A stretch of 36,065 nt of DNA from Polaromonas sp. (GCF_013817205.1 NZ_JACDDD010000036.1:1-36065), one strand, 5' to 3'; counted from the first letter of the stretch, positions 25,076 through 33,168 are shown. The notes: generated from the sequence alone by a model not told the origin. A program made the numbers and translations.

Positions 25076-25507
25076 ATGACCAATATCACGATTTACCACA
25101 ACCCCCAGTGCGGCACCTCGCGCAACACGCTGGCGCTGATTCGCAACAGCGGGGCCGAGCCCGAAGTCATTGAGTACATCAAAACCCCGCCCGGGCGCGA
25201 GACCCTGCAGCAACTGATCACCGCCATGGGCGTGCCGGTGCGCGAGGTGATCCGGCAAAAGGGCACACCCTACGCCGAACTCCAGCTCGACAACCCGGCG
25301 CTGAGCGACGACCAGCTGCTGGACGCCATGCTGGCGCACCCTATCCTGATCAATCGCCCCATCGTCGTCACGCCGCTGGGCACGCGCCTGTGCCGTCCTT
25401 CTGAAGCCGTGCTGGACATCCTGCCGGCGCCGCAACTGGGCGCTTTTACCAAAGAAGACGGTGAACGGCTCATCAATGACAAAGGGGAACGTGTTGCCAG
25501 CAACTGA
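25076..25507 (+). CDS. arsC: Arsenate reductase, glutaredoxin type
   Basis: This 143-residue protein of the ArsC/Spx fold reduces arsenate with glutathione and glutaredoxin. The active-site motif is [11 protein letters not shown] with Cys12, and [18 protein letters not shown] carries the conserved arginines for oxyanion binding. ATG at 25076 was chosen because the family starts with [10 protein letters not shown]; an upstream in-frame ATG at 25037 lies inside the operator. It is the first gene of the rightward operon and overlaps arsH by 32 bases. It is mechanistically distinct from the phosphatase-type ArsC on the opposite side of arsR. Confidence 0.94.
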   Translation: MTNITIYHNPQCGTSRNTLALIRNSGAEPEVIEYIKTPPGRETLQQLITAMGVPVREVIRQKGTPYAELQLDNPALSDDQLLDAMLAHPILINRPIVVTPLGTRLCRPSEAVLDILPAPQLGAFTKEDGERLINDKGERVASN

Positions 25508-26210
25508 TCTTCCCAACATCGATGCGGCGCTGTTCGTGCCGCCGTCAACCGCGGCCCTGCAGGCCTTGCGCCCCTCGGCGCATGCGCCGCGAATTCTGCT
25601 GCTCTATGGCTCGGTGCGCGAACGCTCCTACAGCCGCCTGCTCAGCGAGGAAGCCGCGCGCCTGCTGCAGGCCATGGGCGCAGAAACAAAAACCTTCGAC
25701 CCGCGCGGCTTGCCGCTGCCCGACGACGCGCCCGGCACACACCCCAAGGTGCAGGAGTTGCGGCAACTCGCGCAGTGGGCCGAAGGCATGGTCTGGACCT
25801 CACCCGAGCGTCACGGCGCGATGACCGGCATCATGAAGTCGCAGATCGACTGGGTCCCACTCGCCGACGGCGCGGTGCGGCCGACCCAGGGCAAAACCCT
25901 CGCCGTGATGCAGGTCAGCGGCGGCTCGCAGTCTTTCAATGCCGTCAACCAACTGCGCGTGCTGGGCCGGTGGATGCGCATGCTCACAATTCCCAACCAG
26001 GCCTCGGTCGCCAAGGCCTTCCTGGAGTTCGATGAAGCCGGGCGCATGAAACCCTCGGCCTATTACGACCGCGTGGTGGACGTGATGGAAGAAATGGTCA
26101 AGTTCACCCTGCTCACACGCGATGTATCGCCTTACCTGGTGGACAGGTACAGCGAGCGCAAGGAAAGCGCCGAAGCGCTGTCGCAACGGGTGAATCAGCG
26201 GAGTATTTGA
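25476..26210 (+). CDS. arsH: ArsH, NADPH-dependent FMN flavoprotein
   Basis: This protein of about 244 residues is an NADPH:FMN oxidoreductase of the ArsH type, reported to oxidise trivalent methylarsenicals to less toxic pentavalent forms. The flavin phosphate loop is in [15 protein letters not shown], and [20 protein letters not shown] is the signature of the family. The region ending [25 protein letters not shown] has the expected C-terminal oligomerisation helix. ATG 25476 overlaps arsC; a GTG at 25491 with AAAGGGG just before it is an equally possible start. With ArsI it gives this locus activity on methylated arsenic. Confidence 0.94.
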   Translation: MTKGNVLPATDLPNIDAALFVPPSTAALQALRPSAHAPRILLLYGSVRERSYSRLLSEEAARLLQAMGAETKTFDPRGLPLPDDAPGTHPKVQELRQLAQWAEGMVWTSPERHGAMTGIMKSQIDWVPLADGAVRPTQGKTLAVMQVSGGSQSFNAVNQLRVLGRWMRMLTIPNQASVAKAFLEFDEAGRMKPSAYYDRVVDVMEEMVKFTLLTRDVSPYLVDRYSERKESAEALSQRVNQRSI

Positions 26211-26215
26211 GTTTT

Positions 26216-26280
26216 GTGAATCAAATCTGGCTCTGGCCCCCGCCAAGTATGCGCATGCAGCTATTGAATTGATAGCGTGC
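26216..26280 (+). repeat. Dispersed intergenic repeat, copy 6
   Basis: ATCAAATCTGGCTCTGGCCC, spacer, ATGCGCATGCAGCTATTGAA and TTGATAGC follow arsH by a few bases. A core-only fragment (TTGCTATTGAATTCATAGCA) is at 26645-26664. The rest of the 690-base gap 26211-26901 has no gene I can support; it contains an inverted repeat GGTTTCA...TGAAACC near 26477-26501 and the leader of the RNA-binding protein gene. Confidence 0.75.
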
Positions 26281-26901
26281 CAGCGGGGCACAGTCCCGCG
26301 GAACCGGCCATACCTCTCCCCCAGAAAATCAGGAAAAGCTCGCGCGGCGGGCGACAGATGCTTGCGCGACGGGCAGCGCGCATAAATTTCCATGCCGGGC
26401 TGCGTCCGTTCCGAGAGCATCGGCCGCTGTCCAGGATCCGATGTCGACGAGCATGTGATTCTCTGACGAGGGGCTGGTTTCAACTGCGGGAGGTGAAACC
26501 ATCCCGCGCAGCGGTCGCCGCGTGTCTTTCCGCACGGTGTTTTGCAGGAAAAAGGCTTGAAGTGAGGTGGGACAAGTTTGTGTCTCGAGAGTTTCACTTG
26601 GCGACGGTTGATCCGGGGTTCTGCCCTTTGGTTATGAGGCTGTATTGCTATTGAATTCATAGCAAAAATGTGAAATCAGGGATGCATTGATAGCGCCGGG
26701 GGCGGTCTGGCCGCGTTTATCTTGCCCTTTTTGTAGAAGTAATGTATTGCCAACGCATTTCCTGCAGCATAATCAGGGGGTGCGTGTCAATTCAGACCGC
26801 ACGAGTCAGGTGATCGGTCAGTTTCGCGCGCTACGGCGGTTTGATTTGTTGTGCTTTCGGGACCCCATCGCTTTTGTTTTATGTATTTTTGAGGAGTCCC
26901 C

Positions 26902-27309
26902 ATGGGCAATAAACTTTACGTCGGCAATCTGCCATACACGGTTCGTGACGAAGACCTGCAACAGTCCTTCGGCCAGTACGGCTCTGTCACCAGCGCCAAA
27001 GTCATGATGGAACGTGACACCGGTCGCTCCAAAGGTTTCGGCTTTGTCGAAATGGGCAACGATGCCGAAGCTCAAGCCGCAATCGCCGGCATGAACGGCC
27101 AGTCCCTGGGCGGCCGCAGCATCACCGTCAACGAAGCCCGTCCGATGGAGGCACGTCCTCCACGTAGCGGCGGTTACGGCGGCGGCGGCGGTGGTGGCGG
27201 CTACGGTGGTGGTGGCGGCGACCGTTCCGGTGGCGGCGGCTACGGCGGCGGCGGCGGTGACCGCGGCGGCTACGGCGGCGGCGGCGGTGGTGGACGCGGC
27301 GGCTACTAA
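26902..27309 (+). CDS. RRM-domain glycine-rich RNA-binding protein
   Basis: This 135-residue protein has one RNA-recognition motif at about 1-80, with the two RNP signatures KLYVGNLPY and SKGFGFVEM. A tail follows made of Gly-Gly-Tyr-Gly repeats with a few Arg and Asp, ending RGGY. Such proteins are common in cyanobacteria and beta-proteobacteria and are usually cold- or stress-induced RNA chaperones. GAGGAG lies 6 bases before the ATG. A leader of roughly 120 bases, from a possible TTGCCA/CATAAT promoter near 26748-26775, would allow post-transcriptional control. A strong terminator follows. Confidence 0.95.
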   Translation: MGNKLYVGNLPYTVRDEDLQQSFGQYGSVTSAKVMMERDTGRSKGFGFVEMGNDAEAQAAIAGMNGQSLGGRSITVNEARPMEARPPRSGGYGGGGGGGGYGGGGGDRSGGGGYGGGGGDRGGYGGGGGGGRGGY

Positions 27310-27351
27310 GCCCTGCAACCCAGCCGTCTCGGCCCTGTGCTGAGACAAGCC

Positions 27352-27389
27352 AAAAAGGCTTCAGAACTTCGGTTCTGAAGCCTTTTTTG
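27352..27389 (+). terminator. Intrinsic terminator after the RNA-binding protein gene
   Basis: AAAAAGGCTTCAGAAC pairs perfectly with GTTCTGAAGCCTTTTT around a TTCG tetraloop, giving a 16-pair stem followed by a U-rich end. The 250 bases after it, up to 27641, hold no gene I recognise. Confidence 0.95.
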
Positions 27390-27641
27390 TTGGGCGTTTA
27401 CCGGCTCTCGGGGAAGTGCTGTTGATTGCCACACTACGATGTTGCGATGCAGCAAGCCAGTCGCAAGGTCCACGGCCAACCAGGAAGCATCCCGGTGAGC
27501 ACCTTGCCGCTCGGCCATTTCTGCTCGGTCACGCCGCCCTGAGCTGCCTTTTTCTGCCGCTCCCCGCGAGCACTTTGGCGCCAGCCGCCGTTCCCTGTTG
27601 ATCCCCGCCTGCGCCAAGCAGGTGTTGTTACCGTTTCACCC

Positions 27642-27992
27642 ATGTTATTGAAATCATCTTTCCGCCAGACTTGGTTTTCCAATGTCCGGGGCGACCTGCT
27701 TGCCGGGCTCGTCGTGGCGCTGGCGCTGATTCCCGAAGCCATTGCTTTTTCCATCATTGCCGGGGTCGATCCCAAGGTCGGGCTTTACGCCTCTTTCTGT
27801 ATCGCCGCGGTTATTGCTTTCACCGGCGGGCGGCCGGGCATGATTTCGGCTGCTACCGGGGCAATGGCGCTGGTGATGGTCATCCTGGTCAAGGAGCAGC
27901 ACGACGACCACTTTGCTGCGGACCAGTCTAGTGCCGGTGCTGGTGCTGCGGTGACGCGGGCCGGTTGTGCCGGCGCCTGGATTCATGGCTAA
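27642..27992 (+). pseudogene. Truncated SulP-family anion permease
   Basis: The first 84 or so codons match the N-terminus of SulP sulfate/bicarbonate transporters ([59 protein letters not shown]). After [13 protein letters not shown] the similarity ends and the frame runs into a dispersed repeat and a stop. Full SulP proteins have 10-14 membrane helices and about 500 residues, so this is a remnant of roughly two or three helices. The breakpoint next to a repeat suggests deletion by recombination. Confidence 0.85.
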
Positions 27993-28045
27993 AACAGGCT
28001 GTAACCCATATGTAGCGGGCGCATACAGCTATTGAATCTGTAGCG
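27991..28045 (+). repeat. Dispersed intergenic repeat, copy 7
   Basis: AAACAGGCTGTAACCCATAT, GTAGCGGGCGCATACAGCTA and TTGAATCTGTAGCG match the block order of the other copies. The repeat starts at the end of the truncated sulP frame. A core fragment (TGCTACAAATTCAATAGCAA) is at 28143-28162 in inverted orientation. No gene was seen in 28046-28216. Confidence 0.7.
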
Positions 28046-28216
28046 CATGAAGTCCTGAAAACCGCTTCCGGCGTCACTGCTCTTTGGGCATGGTTCCGGA
28101 CCCGCCGATCCAGTTAAAAGAAATGTGCATTCCAGCCGCGTCTGCTACAAATTCAATAGCAACCCACGCTGTCCCTTTGTCGGTTGCGCGGCTCTAACGC
28201 AGTCACACCCAGTTGA

Positions 28217-28765
28217 TCAAACTGCTCCGGCGTACTCCCCGCGCGCGGGGTAGTCTTTGGCAATCGCGAAATCGATGGCACCCAGCAACTCCTGAAACGG
28301 TGGGCGGGCAAAGGGCATGGTTTGTACCGCGCCGTAGTACAAGGTGCCGTCCGCGCGCACGATGAAGACACCGGGTTCACTGAACAGAGCTGGCTCTTCA
28401 ATGCCAATCGACGTTTTGCCGCGCGACTCGCTGATGTACAGCCCCCACTCGCGGGCGCTGCGCAGACTCAGGCCCCAGCCAAACTGAAGCGCGTTGGCGC
28501 TCACCTTGGTTGCCATTTGCTGGGCGCGGTCAGCGTCATCGCTGCTCACCGCAACCACCCGCACCCCACGGGTGGCAAATTCCGGAGCCAGTCGCTCCAG
28601 CTCCAGCAGGTATTTCGCGCAAATCGGGCAATGCAGGCCACGGTAGAACACCACCATGTCGAACTTCTCACCCGGCTGGGCACCCAAAACGAAGCGACCT
28701 CCGTTGGTGAGCTGCACGTTGAGTGCGGGCACGGGGTAGCGAGGCATCAAAGCGGATTGGCGCAT
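28217..28765 (-). CDS. Peroxiredoxin-like (AhpC/TSA) protein
   Basis: This 182-residue thioredoxin-fold protein has the peroxidatic-type motif VVFYRGLHCPICAKYL, with Cys46 and Cys49 in a CxxC arrangement. It likely reduces peroxides or acts as a thiol oxidoreductase. The later FSEPGVFIVRADGTLYYGAV segment is the usual second half of the AhpC/TSA fold. The protein has no signal peptide, so it is cytoplasmic. It is divergent from an AraC-family gene with a 96-base AT-rich gap carrying spaced TTTGCA motifs, so regulation by that neighbour is likely. Confidence 0.88.
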   Translation of the reverse strand: MRQSALMPRYPVPALNVQLTNGGRFVLGAQPGEKFDMVVFYRGLHCPICAKYLLELERLAPEFATRGVRVVAVSSDDADRAQQMATKVSANALQFGWGLSLRSAREWGLYISESRGKTSIGIEEPALFSEPGVFIVRADGTLYYGAVQTMPFARPPFQELLGAIDFAIAKDYPARGEYAGAV

Positions 28766-28805
28766 GGTTTTTCCTGCAAGGTGATTGTGGTTGATTGAAG
28801 TTTTG

Positions 28806-28850
28806 AATTTTGCAGTACTATTTGCAAACTTTAATTCAATTAATTTTGCA
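28806..28850. promoter_or_regulatory. Phased TTTGCA direct repeats in divergent promoter
   Basis: TTTGCA occurs at 28809, 28821 and 28845, that is at spacings of 12 and 24 bases, with AATTTTGCA exact at 28806 and 28842. The AT-rich gap between the peroxiredoxin-like and AraC-family genes is where the AraC-family protein would be expected to bind. Confidence 0.45.
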
Positions 28851-28861
28851 ATTCATACAAG

Positions 28862-29695
28862 ATGTCTAATCAGAACCGCCTAGCTCGCCTGGATCGCCTG
28901 TCGGCGTTGTTGCACGGGCTGGCGCCAAGGTCGCAACTCACAAGGCCCCAACACGGTCAGACCAGCATCAACTTTGACGCCAGTGCAGAAGCCTTGCTAC
29001 GGATCCATGTATTCGATGGGCCGATGCAAATCACTGCGCTGGGGCGCACTACCCATACCCAGACCCCAGCGTTTTGGATCTGTCGTGCCGACACAGCTCA
29101 CACCTTGGCTGCGACCGGCGCAAATGCACTTGTCAGCGTAGTTTCGGCCAACGTGTTTCTGGACGGCCCGGTTGCCCCGGTGTTGCTGGCGGAGTTTGCG
29201 CACCCCAGGCTGGTGGCTTTGGATTCCGCCGATGACTTGCTTGCCAACGTGCTGGCACTGGTTCGCGCTGAAACCGCGGCGCCTCGGTGCGGCCAACCTG
29301 CGCTGCTGGATCACGCGGCTGACATGTTGTTCATCGGTTTGCTGCGGCATTTGGTGGCGCAGCCCCAGGCGCATAGCGGCCTGTTTGCCGGCCTGTCGGA
29401 CCCGCGCATTGCCGCAGCGCTTGTGGCCATGCACGAGTTTCCTGGACACCCCTGGTCTCTGGAGGCGCTCGCAAAGCACGCGGGCATGTCCCGCACGGCG
29501 TTTGCTGTGGGGTTCAAGAGCAGCCTGAACCGCACGCCGGGTAAATACCTCAGCGGCTTGCGGCTGCACATCGCGCGACGCGAGGTGGAGGCGGGGGCGG
29601 GGCTGAAGGCTGCGGCGCGTGCAGCGGGGTATGGCAATGTGTCGGCGCTGTCGAGGGCGCTGGGAAAAAACAAGCCGATGCTTGTAACTGAGTAG
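28862..29695 (+). CDS. AraC-family transcriptional regulator
   Basis: This 277-residue regulator has an N-terminal cupin-type effector domain (about 1-170) and a C-terminal double helix-turn-helix. The second part shows HPWSLEALAKHAGMSRTAF, FKSSLNRTPGKYLSGLRL and GLKAAARAAGYGNVSALSRA, in the order expected. The family (AraC with a Cupin_6-like sensor) often controls a divergent oxidoreductase gene. Here the divergent neighbour is a peroxiredoxin-like gene. The effector is unknown. Confidence 0.92.
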   Translation: MSNQNRLARLDRLSALLHGLAPRSQLTRPQHGQTSINFDASAEALLRIHVFDGPMQITALGRTTHTQTPAFWICRADTAHTLAATGANALVSVVSANVFLDGPVAPVLLAEFAHPRLVALDSADDLLANVLALVRAETAAPRCGQPALLDHAADMLFIGLLRHLVAQPQAHSGLFAGLSDPRIAAALVAMHEFPGHPWSLEALAKHAGMSRTAFAVGFKSSLNRTPGKYLSGLRLHIARREVEAGAGLKAAARAAGYGNVSALSRALGKNKPMLVTE

Positions 29696-29787
29696 CACAC
29701 AGCCTGCTCCCAAATCGCACCTGAGGCTCGATTGGCTGACAGCTTGTCCAGTGTTGATGGATTGATGAGCAGCTCGCAGTCACTCGT

Positions 29788-29901
29788 TCAGGGTGCATTC
29801 AGGGGGATCTTCAGGTAGGCCACGCCGTTGGCCTCTGTCGGCGGCAAGTCGCCAGCCCGGATGTTGAGTTGCTTGGCATCGTGCAACCGACCTTGTCGTA
29901 G
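29788..29901 (-). pseudogene. 3' scrap of an ETHE1-like metallo-beta-lactamase sulfur dioxygenase
   Basis: The last 37 codons before a stop encode LHDAKQLNIRAGDLPPTEAN and GVAYLKIPLNAP. This is the C-terminal end I know from ETHE1/Blh persulfide dioxygenases (usual form: LQVNxRAGxLPxPExNGxxYLKIPxN). Nothing of the catalytic domain is present upstream on the same strand. Its position beside two YeeE/YedE genes, which often accompany this enzyme, supports a decayed sulfide-oxidation cluster. The 273-base gap 29696-29968 holds no intact gene. Confidence 0.6.
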
Positions 29902-29968
29902 CAGCTCACTGTGCTGTGTGATAAAGGTGTTGTATGAACAGTTTTGTGTCAGTGAAAGAGAGTAAATC

Positions 29969-30406
29969 ATGACGATTGATTGGGTCAATTTCACGCCCTG
30001 GGCATCCTTGTCCGGTGGCATCCTGCTGGGCGTCGCCTCGGCGCTCTTCATCCTGGTCAATGGCCGGGTTCTGGGCATCAGCGGCATCCTGGGCGGCCTG
30101 TTGCCACCGAAAGTGGGTGACACCGGCTGGCGCATCGCCTTCCTGATGGGCATGCTGGCCGCGCCGCTGGTCTACGGACTGCTGGCGCCTGAGGGCTTTA
30201 TAAAAGCGCCGCGCATCGACGCCGGCTTTGCCACCATCGCCGCCGCCGGGCTGCTGGTGGGCCTGGGCACACGCTACGGCTCGGGTTGCACCAGCGGGCA
30301 CGGTGTGTGCGGGCTCTCGCGCCTGTCGCCCCGGTCGCTGGTTGCCACGCTGGCCTTCATGGGCGCGGGCTTTGCCATGGTTTTTGTGCTTCGCCACGTT
30401 TTGTAA
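29969..30406 (+). CDS. YeeE/YedE family sulfur-compound transporter, first half
   Basis: This 145-residue membrane protein has about four helices and the signature GTRYGSGCTSGHGVCGLSRL (about 103-122). In the TsuA thiosulfate importer the corresponding conserved cysteines guide the sulfur compound through the pore. Full-length TsuA has two such repeats in one chain; here each half is a separate gene, the other starting 12 bases downstream. Thiosulfate or a similar sulfur compound is the likely substrate. Confidence 0.92.
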   Translation: MTIDWVNFTPWASLSGGILLGVASALFILVNGRVLGISGILGGLLPPKVGDTGWRIAFLMGMLAAPLVYGLLAPEGFIKAPRIDAGFATIAAAGLLVGLGTRYGSGCTSGHGVCGLSRLSPRSLVATLAFMGAGFAMVFVLRHVL

Positions 30407-30417
30407 GGAGCACACAC

Positions 30418-30852
30418 ATGCACCGCATCACCGAATTTTTTGTGGGGCTGCTGTTCGGCCTGGGGCTGTTGCTCTCAGTGATGACCGACCCGGGCAAGGT
30501 CCTCGGCTTTCTGGACCTGTTCGGCACCTGGGACCCCTCGCTGGCTTTCGTTATGGGTGGAGCCATTGCTGTGGGCTTCTTCGCCTTTGCCTTGGCCCGA
30601 CAACGCACCACGACTGTTCTGGGCGGCGCCTTGCACTTGCCCAAATCGGACCAGATCGACAAGCGCCTTGTGCTCGGAGGCCTGAGCTTCGGCGCGGGCT
30701 GGGGCTTGGCCGGGTTTTGCCCCGGTCCGGGCCTCGTCTCCATGGCTTCAGGCGAAATCAAGGCCGCGCTGTTTGTGGCGGCCATGATCGTCGGCATGGT
30801 GATCTTCGAAATCGCCGAGCGCACCGTCGGGCGACGGGGCATCAGAGCCTGA
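30418..30852 (+). CDS. YeeE/YedE family sulfur-compound transporter, second half (DUF6691-like)
   Basis: This 144-residue membrane protein is the partner of the preceding gene. It starts MHRITEFFVGLLFGLGLLLS and has the second conserved motif WGLAGFCPGPGLVSMA with one cysteine. AAGGAG lies 7-8 bases before the ATG, which confirms this start over longer in-frame options. Separate YeeE halves like this are common in Proteobacteria beside sulfide-oxidation genes. The gap 30853-31221 after it holds a repeat copy and the phoX promoter region, with no gene. Confidence 0.9.
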   Translation: MHRITEFFVGLLFGLGLLLSVMTDPGKVLGFLDLFGTWDPSLAFVMGGAIAVGFFAFALARQRTTTVLGGALHLPKSDQIDKRLVLGGLSFGAGWGLAGFCPGPGLVSMASGEIKAALFVAAMIVGMVIFEIAERTVGRRGIRA

Positions 30853-31050
30853 CATGGTGCCGCTGAAGGCGCTTCCCTTTTTTCGAACAGTCTCGGTCGC
30901 AAGGCAGATCTCGCCGGCCGACCTGTGCGGGATTGTGCGCGCCGGCTGAGTTCAGCATCGGGGGTCACCCGCCCGGTGCTCTTGATCACGCATGCAGCCA
31001 GCGCGCCTTGTCGGTGTCGCGGTGTGATGCTGGCCCGCTTGAGGTGCATC

Positions 31051-31114
31051 GATGATCAAATTGGCCTCCAGCCCTTGTCCAGAAAGCGTGAATAGCTATG
31101 AATTCAGTAGCAAT
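31051..31114 (+). repeat. Dispersed intergenic repeat, copy 8
   Basis: GATGATCAAATTGGCCTCCA, GCCCTTGTCC, AGAAAGCGTGAATAGCTATG and ATTCAGTAGCAATTT form the fullest match to the family, lying just upstream of the phoX regulatory region. Confidence 0.8.
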
Positions 31115-31130
31115 TTGTGCAGCGTGGCGC

Positions 31131-31171
31131 TTGTCACCAAACCGCCATCAAACCGACATCAACCCGTCACC
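31131..31171 (+). promoter_or_regulatory. Tandem Pho-box-like array upstream of phoX
   Basis: Four consecutive 11-base units read TTGTCACCAAA, CCGCCATCAAA, CCGACATCAAC and CCGTCACCCCC. PhoB sites are 7-base CTGTCAT-like direct repeats separated by 4 bases, the same 11-base period. Units 1 and 4 carry GTCAC; 2 and 3 carry a CATCA variant. The array ends about 50 bases before the phoX start. Confidence 0.7.
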
Positions 31172-31221
31172 CCCCGAATCCAGAATCACGCCATCAATCA
31201 AAACACGATGGGAAGTGATTC

Positions 31222-33168
31222 ATGGGTCAAGGGTTTGGCAAGGCTTGGGAGCCGGAAGATGGCGTCAACACGGCGGGCAATCCGTCCATCCACGAGGTAG
31301 ACGGCGGGCGCCGCCACGTGTTGCGCTGCACCTCGGCGGCTGTGGCGCTGCTGATGGGCTCACACACCCTGACCGGCCACGCGGCCACGGCCGCCAAAGG
31401 CAAGCCGCTGGCTTTCACCAGCGTACCGCCGTCTCGCGCAGACGCGCTGGTGGTGCCGCCCGAGTATGAAGCGCAGGTGCTGTACCGCTGGGGCGACGTC
31501 ACTGGTATTGCTGGTGCAGCAGTACCGGATTTCAGGGCTGACGCGTCGAACAGCACCGGCGACCAGTTGCTGCAGGCCGGCATGCACCACGACGGCATGG
31601 AGTTTTTCCCGCTCGACAAAAACCCGCGCCACGGTCTGCTGGCCATCAACCACGAATACACCGACGACGGCCTGCTGCACAGCGACGGCATGAAGACCTG
31701 GACCGCCGACAAGGTGCGCAAGTCGCAGGCGGCGCACGGCGTGAGCATCATTGAGGTGGCAGAGAGCGGCGGCGTCTGGCGTGTGATGCCTAACTCGCGT
31801 TATGCACGCCGCATCACCGGCAACACACCGATGGTTTTTGGCGGGCCGGCCGCCGGCCATGCGCTGCTGAAGACTGCAGCCGACCCGGAAGGCAAGCGCC
31901 CGCTGGGCACGCTGAACAACTGCGCGGCCGGCCAGACGCCTTGGGGCACCTTCCTGACCTGCGAGGAAAACTGGAACGGATATTTTTCTGCGCAGGACAA
32001 GCCAAACCCCGAGGAGGCGCGTTACGGCTTGCGTGCCAAAGGTTTCGGTTACCGCTGGCATGAGTTCGACGAGCGTTTTGACGCCGTGAGAAACCCAAAT
32101 GAGCCGAACCGCTTCGGCTGGGTGGTCGAGATCGATCCGCAGGACCCGACACAAACCCCGATCAAGCGCACAGCGCTGGGCCGCCTCAAGCACGAAGGGG
32201 CGACCACGACGCTCAGCCGTGACGGCCGCGCCGTGGTTTACATGGGTGACGACGAGCGTTTTGAATACGTTTACAAGTTTGTCAGCCGCGACAAAGTCAA
32301 GCCCGGCGGCATGCGCGCCAACCGCGAGCTGCTGGACCATGGCACGCTGTACGTGGCGCGTTTCGACGCCCAGGGTTATGGCCGCTGGTTGCCGCTGGTT
32401 CACGGCGAGGGCGGCCTCAACGCTGCAGCCGGCTTCGCCGACCAGGCTGAGGTGGTGGTCAAGTGCCGCCAGGCGGCCGATACCGTCGGCGCGACCAAAA
32501 TGGACAGGCCCGAGTGGGTGGCAGTGCACCCGAACACCGGCGAGGTCTTCCTGACGCTGACCAACAACAGCGCACGTGGTCAGGACGGCCGTTTGGCGGA
32601 TGTCGCCAACCCGCGCAACGACAACATCATGGGTCACATCATCCGCTGGCGCGAAGGCAAGGGGCAGGGCGGTACGGACTCGTTTGACGGCGACGCGAGT
32701 GCTACCGAGTTCCGCTGGATGCACTTTGCGCTGGCAGGCGATCCGAACGCTGACAAGGCCGAATATCGCGGCACGATCAAGGGCGACATCTACGGCAGCC
32801 CCGACGGACTGCAGTTCGACGCCGGCGGTCTGCTCTGGATACAGACCGATATCTCGACCTCGGTCATGCACAAGGGTGCCTACAAGGATATAGGCAACAA
32901 CATGATGTTGTGCGCCGACCCCGCGACCGGCGAGACCAAACGTTTCCTGACCGGACCGCCCGGCTGCGAGGTCACCGGCGTGAGCTTCACGCCGGACCGT
33001 CGCGCGGTGTTCATCAACATCCAGCATCCCGGCGAAACCGCCAGCGAACGCGGCGACCCGGCCCGCCCGAAAGCGGTGAGCCACTGGCCCGACGGACCCG
33101 CAGGCGGCCGGCCGCGCTCGGCCACCGTCGTGATCCGCCGCAAGGATGGCGGCACGGTTGGTACCTGA
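31222..33168 (+). CDS. phoX: PhoX-family alkaline phosphatase (DUF839)
   Basis: This 648-residue secreted phosphatase releases phosphate from organic esters. PhoX enzymes are Ca/Fe-dependent and Tat-exported. The N-terminus has a short pre-region and then GRRHVLRCTSAAVALLMG (twin Arg30-Arg31) and an Ala-rich signal end. The conserved metal-site motif FLTCEENWNGYF has Cys247, and NHEYTDDGLLHSDG and GDDERFEYVYKFVS are further signatures. GGGAAG lies 6-8 bases before the ATG. A Pho-box-like array is upstream and a terminator downstream, so the gene is probably induced by phosphate limitation. Confidence 0.93.
   Translation: MGQGFGKAWEPEDGVNTAGNPSIHEVDGGRRHVLRCTSAAVALLMGSHTLTGHAATAAKGKPLAFTSVPPSRADALVVPPEYEAQVLYRWGDVTGIAGAAVPDFRADASNSTGDQLLQAGMHHDGMEFFPLDKNPRHGLLAINHEYTDDGLLHSDGMKTWTADKVRKSQAAHGVSIIEVAESGGVWRVMPNSRYARRITGNTPMVFGGPAAGHALLKTAADPEGKRPLGTLNNCAAGQTPWGTFLTCEENWNGYFSAQDKPNPEEARYGLRAKGFGYRWHEFDERFDAVRNPNEPNRFGWVVEIDPQDPTQTPIKRTALGRLKHEGATTTLSRDGRAVVYMGDDERFEYVYKFVSRDKVKPGGMRANRELLDHGTLYVARFDAQGYGRWLPLVHGEGGLNAAAGFADQAEVVVKCRQAADTVGATKMDRPEWVAVHPNTGEVFLTLTNNSARGQDGRLADVANPRNDNIMGHIIRWREGKGQGGTDSFDGDASATEFRWMHFALAGDPNADKAEYRGTIKGDIYGSPDGLQFDAGGLLWIQTDISTSVMHKGAYKDIGNNMMLCADPATGETKRFLTGPPGCEVTGVSFTPDRRAVFINIQHPGETASERGDPARPKAVSHWPDGPAGGRPRSATVVIRRKDGGTVGT

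Noticed and set aside
25800-26660. 286-codon minus-strand frame overlapping arsH and the gap after it
   Set aside because: Its 3' half is antisense to arsH and the rest lies in repeat-containing intergenic DNA; no domain can be seen.
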